Shown here in pieces: positions 1 to 10,676 of a stretch of DNA of 64,000 bases. The translations under genes and the position numbers were made by a program. The stretch's first letter is position 1, and the number at the start of each line of letters is the position of its first letter. The stretch is taken from the NCBI GenBank assembly GCA_033816765.1, contig CM066294.1, positions 1,550,001 to 1,614,000 on the forward strand, written 5' to 3'. Below the pieces are notes generated by a model, which saw nothing but the letters and a program-made list of their open reading frames with translations, searched no databases and was not told where the DNA came from. The DNA comes from Nothopassalora personata (Eukaryota > Ascomycota > Dothideomycetes > Mycosphaerellales > Mycosphaerellaceae).

Positions 1-20
1 TCCCGCGATACGTAGATAAG

Positions 21-1127
21 ATGGACTCTCCAAAGCACAAGAACGTCGATTTCTACGCATTTGGCTCGAATGGATCTGGTCAACTGGGCATTGCTCACCG
101 AGAAGACGTCTATACACCTAAAGCCGTGATCTATGAGTCTGGCATGGACGACACAATCACAGCTGGTGCCAATATCGGCGCACAGAGGATAGCATGCGGT
201 GGCAATCACGCTGTCATGCTCCTGTTAGACGGCAGTCTTTTCACGACTGGGGACAATAGCGATGGCAAGTGCTTAGAGCAGACGGACGGACGGTGTGATG
301 CTTGGCACAGACAGACACAGCTTCCTCAAGTCAAATACGTCGCAGCGACGTGGAGTGCTACATTCTTCGTGCTTGCTGATGAACTGAACCAAGTCTTTGT
401 TGCCGGGTCTGGGAACTCAGGTGAGCTTGGTCTTGGCCAAGACATCACTGTTACCTCAAGCGTGGCCTCGATGCATCTTCCGGCAGGACTAAAGATCGCG
501 CAGATAGCTGCCGGTATGGGTCACCTCCTGGTAGTCACTGATCAAGGAGAGGTCTGGGGATGGGGCAAAGGCCGGAATGGTCAGCTGGGGACGCCTGCTG
601 AGAATGTATGGAGTCCGCGAAAGATCGAAGGGGTACCTTGGCCAGCTGCTCATCTTGTCTGTGGTAAAGACTTCACGTGCATTTTCAGTGAACCCTCTAC
701 GCAAGAGTGCTTGGTCCTCGGTCTTGATCGCAATGATCGTTTTGGCGTCAAAGCCAACACTCCTAACAAAGTTCCTCATTGGAAGCAATTAGGTGCCTCC
801 TGGGGCAGCGTCTTCGTCCTGTCAGACTCTGGCCAGCTCACCGGTTGGGGCAGGAACGATCATGGACAGCTTCCACCTCCTCATCTGCCACCTTTACAAG
901 CATTTGCAGCTGGTAGCGAGCACTGCCTCGGTCTGACTCTGAATGGCAAGGTCTTAGCATGGGGATGGGGTGAACATGGCAATTGCGGCGAACATACCGA
1001 CAAGGATGGCGATGTGAAAGGCCGGTACAACAAAATCGACATGCCGCGGTCGGCATGCGCCGTGTTCGCTGGATGCGCAACGTCGTTCATTGTCACGGAG
1101 AAGCAGGACGCGTCTGCTGTCAAGTGA
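21..1127 (+). CDS. RCC1-repeat (ATS1/BLIP-II-like) protein
   Basis: Intronless 368-residue protein. It shows recurring RCC1-type blade motifs: YAFGSNGSGQLG near residue 12, VFVAGSGNSGELGLG near 125, VWGWGKGRNGQLG near 180, LTGWGRNDHGQL near 273 and VLAWGWGEHGNCG near 312. The blades span almost the whole chain, so this is a stand-alone propeller without extra catalytic domains. The length fits small fungal RCC1-like proteins (ATS1 type) better than the nuclear Ran exchange factor, which is longer and has an N-terminal nuclear signal. No signal peptide or membrane segment is seen. The ATG at 21 precedes the first blade directly. It ends 51 bp before the end of convergent rad9. Family assignment is firm; the specific role is inferred. 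Confidence 0.85.
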   Translation: MDSPKHKNVDFYAFGSNGSGQLGIAHREDVYTPKAVIYESGMDDTITAGANIGAQRIACGGNHAVMLLLDGSLFTTGDNSDGKCLEQTDGRCDAWHRQTQLPQVKYVAATWSATFFVLADELNQVFVAGSGNSGELGLGQDITVTSSVASMHLPAGLKIAQIAAGMGHLLVVTDQGEVWGWGKGRNGQLGTPAENVWSPRKIEGVPWPAAHLVCGKDFTCIFSEPSTQECLVLGLDRNDRFGVKANTPNKVPHWKQLGASWGSVFVLSDSGQLTGWGRNDHGQLPPPHLPPLQAFAAGSEHCLGLTLNGKVLAWGWGEHGNCGEHTDKDGDVKGRYNKIDMPRSACAVFAGCATSFIVTEKQDASAVK

Positions 1128-1178
1128 GACCGGTACCACCTTCTGGCATCTGGTACTTGGAACAGCCATCAACACTAT

Positions 1179-2776
1179 TCAGTCGAACATGCCTTGCAGC
1201 TGCATAAATCGGGTCAGCGATCCGAAGGGAACAACGACAAGAGGTCAACGCCACATGCAAGAATACTCACCTGTGACAGACGTTGGGTGGGTGGCATGTT
1301 CGCGGCATCTAGACTCTCTCCGACTTCTCCGTCTTGGCGTATGTCTCGGTTGGTTCGCACGGGCGGTGCTTTCAAATCGCGGATCGTCGGTCTCTGAGAA
1401 CGCATACTTGCGCCAAGATCATTGTTGCCCGCATCCCATCCGAGCATCTCCTCCTCCTCGTCGCGTTCGTGATTGGGAGGTTCCCACATCTGGTCATCAT
1501 CGCCACCAACATCATTTGGAATGAACAAACTGTCCGGGTCGGGATCTTCGTCCATGGAAGTTGTCGGCCGGGCCTGATCTCGAAGCGAGAAGCGCTGAAT
1601 CTGGCTTCCAAGGGGTGGTCGACCAGCATTAGGGCGTGCAGGAGGTAGCATTTCAGATGGAGCTCTGCTGAAACTCTGTGGTGGAACAACGGAGGGTTGG
1701 CGTGATGAACTCCTGATTGAGACGAATTTTGGGGTGGGTGTCGAAGATGCGCTGCGATAGTCGCCTGTAGTCATGAGAGTGAACTCTGAATGTATGCCAA
1801 AATTCTGATAGCTGAATTGCAGCGGCCTGGTTGGGTACGAGAACTGTGTCGAGATCGGACACTTCATCGTCTCGGCATGCGTGACGATAGCACGAAAGTC
1901 CCTAACACTGATGACAATGTGTACATTCTCCTGCATATGAAAGTCCTCAAACTCCCTGGCATCGAGGCCAATAGCCGTTTCGAGCGGTTGCTTCAGCACT
2001 TCTGCATTATTCTTAGTCAAATGATGATCCAAACATCAACCACAGCTCACCTTTGCCATCTTGTATCTTCTCTGTAAAGCTGGTAAAGATGATCTTGCGT
2101 TCGCCTTCCTGGGCGAGCATATCGAGCTGTTCAGTTTTTGGGCCAAAGTACTCGATGTATTCTCGCAGCACCTTCGATGAGATACGCCATCCTTGAGTCG
2201 CCGCAGTCTTGTCGAACAAGGCATGCATGACTTCGACAGCTTCATACGTGAGGCGGTATGTCTTGGTCATGCCATGCTTCGAGATCATCTTCACGATGAG
2301 CCGGCATTCTGTCTTGTCGGGCTGATCTTGAAGAGTAACATCGCACTGATCTATGGTTGTCTCCCGTCCTCGCGCGTCAGCCGTGCGGCCTTTAAAGACA
2401 GCTTGCAACGCCTGTAACTTGTCAGTAGACAGCTCTGCGTATGCCGGACGCTGCATACTCTGTTGTACAGCTGGCAAGTGAACCTGTCGCCGCCACTGCC
2501 GATGCTGTTGGACTTGAAGTCATAGTCGAGGAAGAACGCTCTTGCATCTAATGCAAATGAAGCGTAGGCCGTCCGTGAAGAGTTCAGGGCAGTAAGCGTG
2601 AGCTGCTATGCGATCAGTATTGCTGTTGCTGGTGGCGTTGTCCTTGCCTGCCTTCGACGCACCTTCTCGCTTCTTGCTTCGAGGGACACGGCATCGCCAA
2701 ACTTCGCCAGACACGTCAACAGCTCGTATACACGCACAGTGGCTTCTGGCGTGAGCGAGAAGCTGAGAGTGGCCAT
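1179..2776 (-). CDS. rad9: DNA damage checkpoint clamp subunit Rad9
   Basis: Five exons: 2663-2776, 2459-2602, 2051-2411, 1271-2001 and 1179-1199, together 456 residues. The start MATLSFSLTPEATVRVYELL and the block FEDFHMQENVHIVISVRDFR are typical of Rad9, the PCNA-like subunit of the Rad9-Rad1-Hus1 clamp that loads at damaged DNA in the nucleus. The PCNA-like half covers about residues 1-270; the rest is a Ser/Pro-rich tail with TQ and SQ sites (PPTQRLSQ) for checkpoint kinases. The last exon is only 21 nt and encodes LQGMFD. Without it the reading frame runs into intron sequence to a stop near 1214. All four introns have GT..AG ends. Tail-to-tail with the RCC1-like gene. Confidence 0.9.
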
Positions 2777-2986
2777 TCTTCTGATGATATCATTTTGTTG
2801 TGGATGGTTCAGAAGAAGAAGAAGAAGCTCTCCGCGTCAGAAGCCAAACATCTCGACGCGACCCTGACGCGACCGCATCGCATCGACCACTTTACATCAA
2901 CACCATCAGCACATCGATTGTACCGAATTCAACATCGATTGGGCTTACGAAGTCAACTCACAACAGTCTGCAGCAGAAGATCCGTG

Positions 2987-4870
2987 ATGGCAGAACGGGG
3001 GGTTCAAGCATTGCCGGCCGACCTCTTCCATCTCCTTTCCGCTGAGCTCTCTGATCGGCTTGACTTTCCAACACTATACCATGTCTCGATAAGCAGTAAG
3101 CAGCTAGCCAGCTCGGGGGCGATAACTGCATTATATCGGTATGGTGGATCAAATCTTGGCTTGCTTTATATGAGAAGTTGACAGCAAGACAGCATTAGCC
3201 ACCAAGCACCAGTCAAAGGTGGAGGCGAAGGTCTTCCACTACCGGTGCAGGAGTTGACTGTGCAACGGTGGTCGATACTCTGGCGTACGACCATATTGTC
3301 TGCATTCGGCAAGACCGTATATCCATACTGCCGCCACTTGCGATCGCTTGACCTCCGCGACCTTGCAGATCTACTCGATGATGACAAGTTCAGAGGCAAG
3401 ATCGCGAGGAACTTCTTCACTGGAGAGCTTGCCAAGTTTCACTTCGTCCAACAGGCATCCGGGAGAGGTCGTCAAGCTCGACTTGACACCAAAAAGATCA
3501 TCACGGCGGTTGGCGATGAGCTGACGAAACATGCGCCACAACTGGAGTCACTTACAGAACCTGTAAACTCGAACATATTCTCCAGCGCGCTCCTTCACTG
3601 GACACCACGACTCGCAAACATTAAGGCTCTTGATCTCTACGATGGCACAGCTCTCGCCAATGAAACAATACGCAACTTGTTGCATGCCCATTGTCCGAAT
3701 CTGAGCAGCTTGAGAATATACATGTCGGCCAACGAGGATGCGGATCATCATTTGGCCAAGTTCATCAGTGGTATGCAGGAGAACTCCTTGGTTGACTTCC
3801 AGAACATCAGCGGCTGTCGCATTGGACCTGAAACCTGTCTGGCATTGAACAGTCACGGCAAAAGTCTCCTCTCTTTGAAGCTTTGGCTCAGCAACGAGGG
3901 AGTGCAAGCGCTGGCACTTTTACAAAGCTGCACTTCCTTAGAGACTCTTGCAATTGAATCGCCCGCGACGTCGCCGAACCTCAAGAGCACGGAACATGAT
4001 GTCTTTCTCGAAATTGTGGCGTGGCTAAAAAACTGCCACATGCTGACAGACATTAGCTTCACAAACACTGTTTCAGCTCCGGACCTACTTCTTCCGGTAT
4101 TGCTGAACCAAGACGTCAAACTAAAAAAGCTCCAGATCAATGCCACGGAGGGCACGATGTACGTTATGAAGGATCATCACGACTTCCATCAGGCTTTGAA
4201 CCAACAGCCAAGTCTGACTAGCCTTCTTCTCAAGGCAGATCCTGATCCCGTCACCATGGACGACATTGAGACCTTGATGAATACCTTCTGCTCGCTCAAG
4301 GATCTGCGCGAGCTTCGGTTGTACCGCATATCGGACTATTTCTCGGACGAGCATATCGGTCTGCTTGCGCAGCATCTGCTCATGCTGGAAGACCTGTACA
4401 TTGGTGGCTATGGAGTCTCGGATGCAGTGTGGCCCGCTTTAACGAAGTTACCGAATCTGAAAGTGGTGACCTTCAGTGGTATCACATTTTTCACAGAAGT
4501 CGGAATCCTCGACTTCATCGACCAGCTTGGCGAAGAGCACTACGGCCTGAGTCTTTCTGTCGACAATGCAAACCCAGATAATGCCATCTCAACAGAGGGC
4601 CAAGACCTGATCAAGGATGTTATCGCCAAGAAGCTGGACGGTATGTATTCTAGCGAATGCGGCAGTGACCACAACACGCGTGGCGTCCATTTGAATCGTA
4701 GTCTGCGCTTTGCTGACGTCGTGAACAGGGCGGTTCGAGTACACGCTCTTGCGTGGTAAGTTTTGAGATTCTCTGTCTGCGCTGCAATCTTGCTTGCATT
4801 GTCAGGCCCTGCTGACATCATCCTCCCAGATCCCAACATGCCGGAGTTCGATTCAGACGATTCAGATTGA
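2987..4870 (+). CDS. F-box-like / leucine-rich-repeat protein
   Basis: Exons 2987-3138, 3193-4640, 4729-4755 and 4806-4870 give 563 residues. The N-terminus (LPADLFHLLSAELSDRLDFPTLYHVSISSKQLA) resembles an F-box: proline, paired leucines and a serine-rich helix. The body has repeated leucine-rich motifs such as LRSLDLRDLADLL, NLSSLRIY, LRELRLYRIS and LEDLYIGG. A 27-nt exon separates two short introns near the 3' end, and the tail is acidic (PEFDSDDSD). Such proteins normally act as substrate adaptors of SCF ubiquitin ligases; the substrate is unknown. The start at 2987 is the ATG that opens the F-box. It lies head-to-head with rad9, with 210 bp between starts. Confidence 0.75.
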
Positions 4871-5028
4871 CGAAGTAAAAGGTATTGGAATGGTTGCTCC
4901 TTTCATGTTTGACGGGGAGTTTGACCTGAAACATGGCTTGCGTACATTGCAGCATGGGTCCGCTTTCGACAACGCCAAGCATCGATCGAACGTCAACAAA
5001 ACATCGCCATCGACAACACAACCAAAAC

Positions 5029-6829
5029 ATGAAGCGGATTCTGGTGGTAGCAGGCTCAGATAGCTCTGGCGGAGCTGGTCTGGAGGCTGATCAAAAGGTC
5101 ATCGCTGGTGAGTCACTCTGAACATATTGATTCTGTATATCCACGTCTAATCCTTGGCGACTAGCTCATGGATGCTATGCGATGACGGCAACTACTGCAT
5201 TGACAGCACAAAATACACGTGGTGTCTACGGCATTCACGAAACACCCTCGGATTTCGTCCAGAAGCAGATAGTTGCTTGTATAGAAGATATTGGTGTAGA
5301 TGTGCTGAAGACAGGTATTTCTCGAGAATTCAATCGAAGTCAACGATGACCATACCCGAAGAAGGCATCACTAACAGGTGCAAGGTATGCTCGCTTCGGC
5401 GCAAACTGTCAGGGTTGTCGCCAATGCTATTCGCCATCACTATGTGTCGATCTCTGTGGTAGATCCTGTATGTAGCACCCAGGCTTCTTGACTGCTCTTG
5501 CTAATCGACCAAGGTCATGGTCTCAACGAGCGGCGCTCAGCTGCTACCCGAGAAAGCCGTTAAGATATTATGCACCGAGCTGCTTCCAGTCACCGCAGTC
5601 CTCACTCCGAATATTCCAGAGGCCACGCTCATGCTCAGAGAGGCTGGCATACAGCCTGACGAAGTCGAGAACCTCGGCGGCATGAAACGCCTTGCCGCCG
5701 CAGTCCAGGCGCTGGGACCCAAGTACGTCTTACTCAAAGGCGGTCATCTCCCACTCGCGAACGACTACACCGTGGCCCGGAACGAAGACCAAAAAGCCAT
5801 TATCGCCAACATCCTCTTCGACGGCACCTCCTTCAACGTCCTCGAGTTTCCCTACCAGAAGACTTCCAATACCCACGGAACAGGCTGCTCCCTCGCTTCC
5901 GCCGTCGCCTGCAACCTCGCCCAAGGCGACGATGTCCTCCAAGCCGTCATCGCCGCATCTCGCTACGTCGACGCTGGAATCAAAACTGCTATGAAGCTAG
6001 GCACTGGCTCTGGCCCCATCAACCACTTCCACTCCGTGCAAATCATGCCCTTTCCACCCAGCGGCTTCGTCGACTACATCCTCGTCCATCCCGATGTCGG
6101 TCCAGCTTGGCACGAATATACCCACCACTCTTTCGTTGAGAAGATGGGTAACGGCACCCTTGATCCGGAGGCGTTCAAGTACTACATGATCCAAGACTAC
6201 CTCTATCTCACACACTTCGCGCGCGCGAACGCGTTGGCCGGATACAAAGCCAAGACGATCGAGGAGATAGCTGCCAGTGCGCAGATCGTCACGCACATTC
6301 ACACGGAGATGGGACTTCACCTCGGGGAGTGCAAAGAATTTGGACTTACGAGAGAGGGGATTGAACGCTATGAGGAGAGTCAAGCTTGTACGGCGTATAG
6401 TCGATACGTCCTTGATGTAGGAATGAGTGAGGATCTCATGGCGTTGCAGGTGGCGCTACTGCCATGTCTTCTGGGTTACGGGATGATTGCAAGGAGGCTG
6501 AAGGAGGCGCAGAAGACGAACCCAACCAATGGCGTCAACCGGTATGCTACGTGGATTGAGAATTACACGGCGCCGGATTATACACAGGCTGTGAAGAAAG
6601 GGTGTGAGTTGGTGGAGAAGCTGGCTTGCAAGCAGAGTCCGAGTAGGGTTGAGGAGTTGGTGAAGATTTTTGTGCATGCTACGAAGGTGAGTCTTGGAGT
6701 GGAAGGAATTCTTGAGGTGGCGCATACTGACTGTAGCTGCAGATGGAGACCGGATTCTGGGAAATGGCGTCGAGGGGCGAGGTCCAGAGTAAAAGTAGCG
6801 GATCGCAGAGGGAACTGCCGATTCGATAA
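5029..6829 (+). CDS. THI20: Bifunctional hydroxymethylpyrimidine (phospho)kinase / thiaminase II (THI20 type)
   Basis: Five exons (5029-5107, 5165-5314, 5385-5467, 5514-6686, 6743-6829) give 523 residues. The N-terminal half is a ThiD kinase: ILVVAGSDSSGGAGLEAD opens it, followed by TATTALTAQNTRG and the GTGCS anion-hole motif near residue 225. It phosphorylates HMP and HMP-P in cytosolic thiamine synthesis. The C-terminal half is a TenA/thiaminase II domain (YYMIQDYLYLTHFARANALA; the likely catalytic Cys lies in ESQACTAYSRY) that salvages degraded thiamine. The family's METGFWEMA ending lies on the last exon. Length fits yeast Thi20. Both domains look intact. Convergent with ykt6, 208 bp apart. 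Confidence 0.92.
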
Positions 6830-7037
6830 AAAGACAAATAATGACGCTCAGCATGACGGCGTTCCGGGCGCAACCAAGGCAGATCATGATTTCGTTTCTC
6901 TATTATGAAGGCTCATCATCATGACCCATTTCCATAGGTCTCCGCTGAAGGACCTCGCTTCCTTTCCACTCCATTTCGATGTCCGCAACTCCTTCAAACG
7001 CCCATCAATGCCTCCAATCTGGATCCCACACATGGCA

Positions 7038-7767
7038 TTACATGATGGTACAGCAGCTGTTCTGCTTCTTAGCTTGCGTGTAGAACATCTTCGACTGCGC
7101 GCTGAGACCATCCGACTTGGCGACAAGACTATCAATCTTCTCTCCACGCTCAAGAACCGATTCGATAGTCTTGTGCAGAACAATCTTCGTCTCGTCAAGT
7201 TCCTTCTGAATCTGAAAACGGAAGAACATCGTTAGCACTCGCGCCCACACGTCCCCTCTCAATAATGGTTGCAATATACCTTCATAATCCCATCCGCCTG
7301 GCCCGGATCCTGATACTTGACAATATACTCCTTCAACGCCGGAAACGGCACCCCGCCCGCACTGTTCTCCCACGTACTCTTCGGGTACCGAGTTATAAAC
7401 TCATCCAGGACCTTGCTCAACAGCTGATGAGCGACCATCTTCGGGTACTCATGGTCCGTTATTATTATCCCGCAGATTCCTTCGGAGCGGGAGTAGGCAT
7501 GAAAGGTGTAGGATTGCTCTTCGACGTCTTGACGCTGGCCGGGGGCGGTGCGTTCGGCGACGGTTTTGGCGAAGACGGTCAGGAATTCGCCGACGTTGCT
7601 GCGGGTGAAGCGGGAGAAGGAGGTGAGGTCGCTTTCGGCGGAGAGTTCGATGGCGGGTTTGGAGATGTTTTTGAGGACCTGGGGGAGGGTGTTAGAGGTG
7701 GTGGGGGCTGTTGGGTGTGGTGGAGGAGGGAGGGAGGGGTGCGTACGCCGATGTAGAGGATCTTCAT
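7038..7767 (-). CDS. ykt6: R-SNARE Ykt6
   Basis: Exons 7747-7767, 7280-7678 and 7038-7211 give 197 residues, the normal Ykt6 size. The first exon is just 21 nt (MKILYIG). An N-terminal longin domain (about 1-125) is followed by a SNARE coiled coil with the zero-layer arginine ([12 protein letters not shown]). The chain ends SCCTIM, a palmitoylation/farnesylation (CaaX) site that replaces a transmembrane anchor. Ykt6 drives fusion in ER-Golgi, endosomal, vacuolar and autophagic traffic and is normally essential. Its start codon lies only 146 bp from the end of a 9.6-kb transposon, so its upstream promoter has been replaced or shortened. Confidence 0.93.
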
Positions 7768-7913
7768 GGTTGCGGTGGCGGAGGCAGTGGTGGAGAAGTA
7801 GTGTTGGTGAGGTGTAGGGTGTTGTAGAACTGGTTGACTGGCGGGATCAACGGTGCCTGGACATGGTATACTTGGATGGAGGTCCTCATGTCTGACTGCA
7901 TACGAAGTAACGG

Positions 7914-7945
7914 CGGTGGCCTAGGCTTACAAAACCGGCAAATAC
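7914..7945 (+). repeat. Left terminal inverted repeat of the DNA transposon
   Basis: Thirty-two bases matching the reverse complement of 17463-17494 with one transition (second base g here, a in the right copy). It lies 146 bp upstream of the ykt6 start codon. Just inside are short direct copies of GCGACTCGCCATTGTCGC-like sequence (about 8015-8075). Confidence 0.8.
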
Positions 7946-8698
7946 GCGTATTCGAAATCCTCACTCGCTGCACTCGCTCTTCCTCAACAACTACTAACAA
8001 TACTGCTGCGACTCGCCAACTGCTGCGACTCGCCATTGTCGCACAACAATACTGCTACGACTCGCCATTGTCGCCTATAATCGTAGCGAGTCGCGGCGGT
8101 ATTGTCCTCCTACTGCGCAGGTGAGTTAGGCTCCTTAATAATAGCAGATAGTAAGTATTGAGGAGCTCACCTCACTTGCTATTATTATATTATAGCGGCG
8201 GGTATATCAACTTCTACTGCTATTACTATTTCTTCGACTCTACACTTATCGATATATACAAATCTAACTATAGACGACTTACTTAGCGATATTAGCCTTA
8301 GAACAACGACAACGATAGCGACAGCGACAGCGACAGTACACCCAATCCGCGCTCACCCTTACAAACGCGGTTATTACTATAGCTTACGATAGCGTAAGTG
8401 CGATTCCGACTCGTTAGGCGCACGTAGGTAGACTAATGTTTAAACCTATAGTGCATACCGCCGCCCTCGTACCGCCGATACCGACGATTTCTACTACGTA
8501 AGCGAGTCGACATAGGCACAATAGCTAGGAGACTCGTAGAAGATAGACAAGGGCAGTATAAAGGTTACGAAGAATAATTTGCGTAAGTTCGACTAGGCTA
8601 GCCGTATTATAGAGACTAAAGAGGGTATATGTCTTATAGTAGACTCGCTATACTATATATACTAACTTGTATTAATAGGTAAGCCGGCTTAGAAGGAC

Positions 8699-9121
8699 TG
8701 CGATGCGTGTAAGAGAGCTAGTATATACTATATAGTCTTTACTACTAATGCCGACAAGACTTGTACGTATTGTAAGCGTTACGCGAAGGCTCGCTACAAC
8801 TCTCGTAAGTTAGTTAAGGAGCCTAGCGAGTCTAACGAGTCTAGCAATAGTTTATTTAAGGCTGTCGAGGGTGTTTTAACTACTTCTAGCGAGGCTAGCG
8901 AGGTTAGTAAGGCTAGCGAGGTTAGTAAGGCTAGCGAGGTTAGTAAGGCTAGCGAGGTTAGTAAGGCTAGCGAGTCTAGTACTCGCCCTACTAATGATAT
9001 ATCGACTTGCTTAGCCGCGGCGGAGGATCGTATTTAGCAATTGGAGGGTACTATTAGCCGCTTAATTAAATTTATTAGCGGTCTACTAGGTAGCGAGTTA
9101 GTCGCTAAATTTCGCTCTTAG
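8699..9121 (+). pseudogene. Degenerate cysteine-cluster / coiled-coil protein inside the DNA transposon
   Basis: A frame of about 140 codons with one internal TAG (near 9036). It begins DCDACKRASIYY and continues KTCTYCKRYAKARY: two CX2C pairs, with tyrosines where further zinc-cluster cysteines would be expected (TGC/TGT to TAC/TAT is the change RIP makes). A Ser/Glu/Lys-rich repeat (SEASEVSKASEV, 18-bp DNA unit) and a short amphipathic helix ending VAKFRS follow. The order, cysteine cluster then charged helix, recalls the antisense gene of elements A-C. No product name is claimed. The true start is not visible. Confidence 0.4.
8894..8974 (+). repeat. 18-bp minisatellite, about 4.5 copies
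   Basis: Four perfect tandem copies of GCTAGCGAGGTTAGTAAG followed by a half copy. In the cysteine-cluster frame it encodes a repeated ASEVSK hexapeptide. The perfection of the repeat contrasts with the mutated surroundings. Confidence 0.85.
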
Positions 9122-9283
9122 TAATAATATAATATTAAGTAGTCTACCTCCTGTCTATGTGCTACGAGTCTATACTTCCCTCTACTTTTTCGGTCTTAGC
9201 TACCTCGTAGATAGCTTAACAATAAGCCTATTTCTCGGTGCCTTTACACGCTAGTTATCGTTAGGTAGACTCTAAAGTAATAG

Positions 9284-9343
9284 CTACGAGTCTAGCTGCG
9301 AGTCTAGCTACGAGTCTAGCTGCGAGTCTAGCTACGAGTCTAG
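9284..9343 (+). repeat. 12-bp tandem repeat, five copies
   Basis: Five tandem units of CTRCGAGTCTAG in which the third base alternates A and G from unit to unit. Non-coding as far as can be seen. Confidence 0.8.
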
Positions 9344-9617
9344 CTATGTAATTGTCGAAGCACTAGTTACTGCTATAGACTCGCTTAAGGCACTAGTTGC
9401 TACTATAGTCTCGCTTAAGGACTCCTTCTTAATCTCTCCAATTTAACTCGTAGCTAGACTCGTACGCTCTTCCTTTACCTTCTTAACCGATGCTTCGCTA
9501 GCTAACGTACTTACTAGCTTATTGCCTAAACCTTTCCCTATAAACACTAAATTCTACTATCGAGAGGGGGCTCTAAACCCCGTTAGCTACGGAGACGAAG
9601 ACGAAGAGGATTAAGGG

Positions 9618-9936
9618 TGTTAGGAACCGCTGTACGTTATCACAACTCGGGCTTGGATCTTTGCAGGGATGTCTCAATCAGTTATGAAGGTAGTGGTTCC
9701 AAACAGTATATGGTGTATACTTAAAATGAGTTGAGCACGAGGCTCCTATCTACTTGCAAAAGAGCGTCGTCTATATAGTGCCGTGTCTTGGCGTGATCTT
9801 TCCTGCTCTCTCTGCTCTCTCTGCTCTCTCGAGAGAGCACCCGAGAGCACTGAGAGCACTCTGCATATCGGGTGCATCCGCTGGTCTGCTGGCATCGATT
9901 GGTTGGCTACGGGCTTCCCCAGACCGATCCGTAACA
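9618..9936 (-). repeat. LTR of element A (3' LTR in gag orientation)
   Basis: 319 bp. In gag orientation it opens TGTTACGGATCGG, has GCTCT/GAGAGC repeats including the palindrome GCTCTCTCGAGAGAGC (9823-9838), then a TATA box (CTATATAG) and ends CGGTTCCTAACA. Confidence 0.92.
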
Positions 9937-10104
9937 CCATCCCCCTTCTAGCCTAGCTTCGTCCCGAAGCTTACAAGATGTCATTCCTTTCCAACTTTGT
10001 CATCCAACGATGTCTTCTTCTTCCCTTTCCCTTCCCGTCACCAAAACACCAGTACGCATCGTCGCAAGAAGCTTGCCAAGTTCATTCGAGAGAACGGGAT
10101 TACT

Positions 10105-10651
10105 ATGGTCAAGTCGTGCTCTTTCTGCACTCGTGAGAAAAAGGTGTGCCGTGTCCACATCAAATCGGGCCGCTGTTCGGAGTGCAACGAACACAACATC
10201 AAGGGTTGTGACGTGCGAGTCACTCCTGCTGAGTGGAAGTCCCTTCAGTCCGTACGGGACAAGCTCACCCGTGAGCTTGAAGCGGTCCGTCATGATCTCG
10301 TTCGCAAGAGTGAAGAGATCGCGGCAGCCTATGCGAAGGAGGCGCGTCTTCGTCGTCAGCTTGAGCTGCACGAAAAGCGCGAGGGCGAGGCGATCGCTGT
10401 CGAGGAGGCGAGCATCCAAGTGTTAGAACAAGGGGAGCTCGAGGCCGCTCCGCCTTCCATCCCGGAAGACTGGTGGTTTCCTGCCTCCGATCCTTCGGTC
10501 TTCGACCCTAGCTTGTCCTTGGATGGGAATCTCCTCCTTCCTGAATCCTTCTCGGAGTTGGTCTCGTCGTAAGTTCGTCCTTTATCTGTTTTCCGTGTCG
10601 TAGTGTTGACTTCTGTGTCCTAGGTCATCAAATCAAGAAGCCGCTGTTTGA
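10105..10651 (+). CDS. Antisense Zn2Cys6-cluster / coiled-coil protein of element A
   Basis: Exon 10105-10568, intron 10569-10623 (GTAAGT..GTTGAC..CTAG), exon 10624-10651; 163 residues from the ATG at 10105. Cysteines follow CX2CX6CX8CX2CX7C at residues 5-34 (CSFCTREKKVC...CSECNEHNIKGC), which fits the fungal Zn(II)2Cys6 binuclear cluster. A charged helix (about 45-120, a likely coiled coil) and an acidic/aromatic tail follow. The frame stays open upstream with basic residues (RRKKLAK), but the ATG matching the B/C start (10010) is in another frame, so this copy may have lost its first codons to a small indel. Probable role: DNA-binding regulator; inferred only. Confidence 0.65.
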
Positions 10652-10676
10652 TGCCTTTATCGTCAGGTCGTTTCTG

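Noticed and set aside
7265..7756. 163-codon + strand frame over ykt6
   Set aside because: Gly-rich shadow; ykt6 on the - strand explains the sequence with clean splices.
9746..9951. Short frames inside the element A LTRs
   Set aside because: They lie in repeat-rich U3 sequence, occur twice only because the LTR does, and have no protein character.
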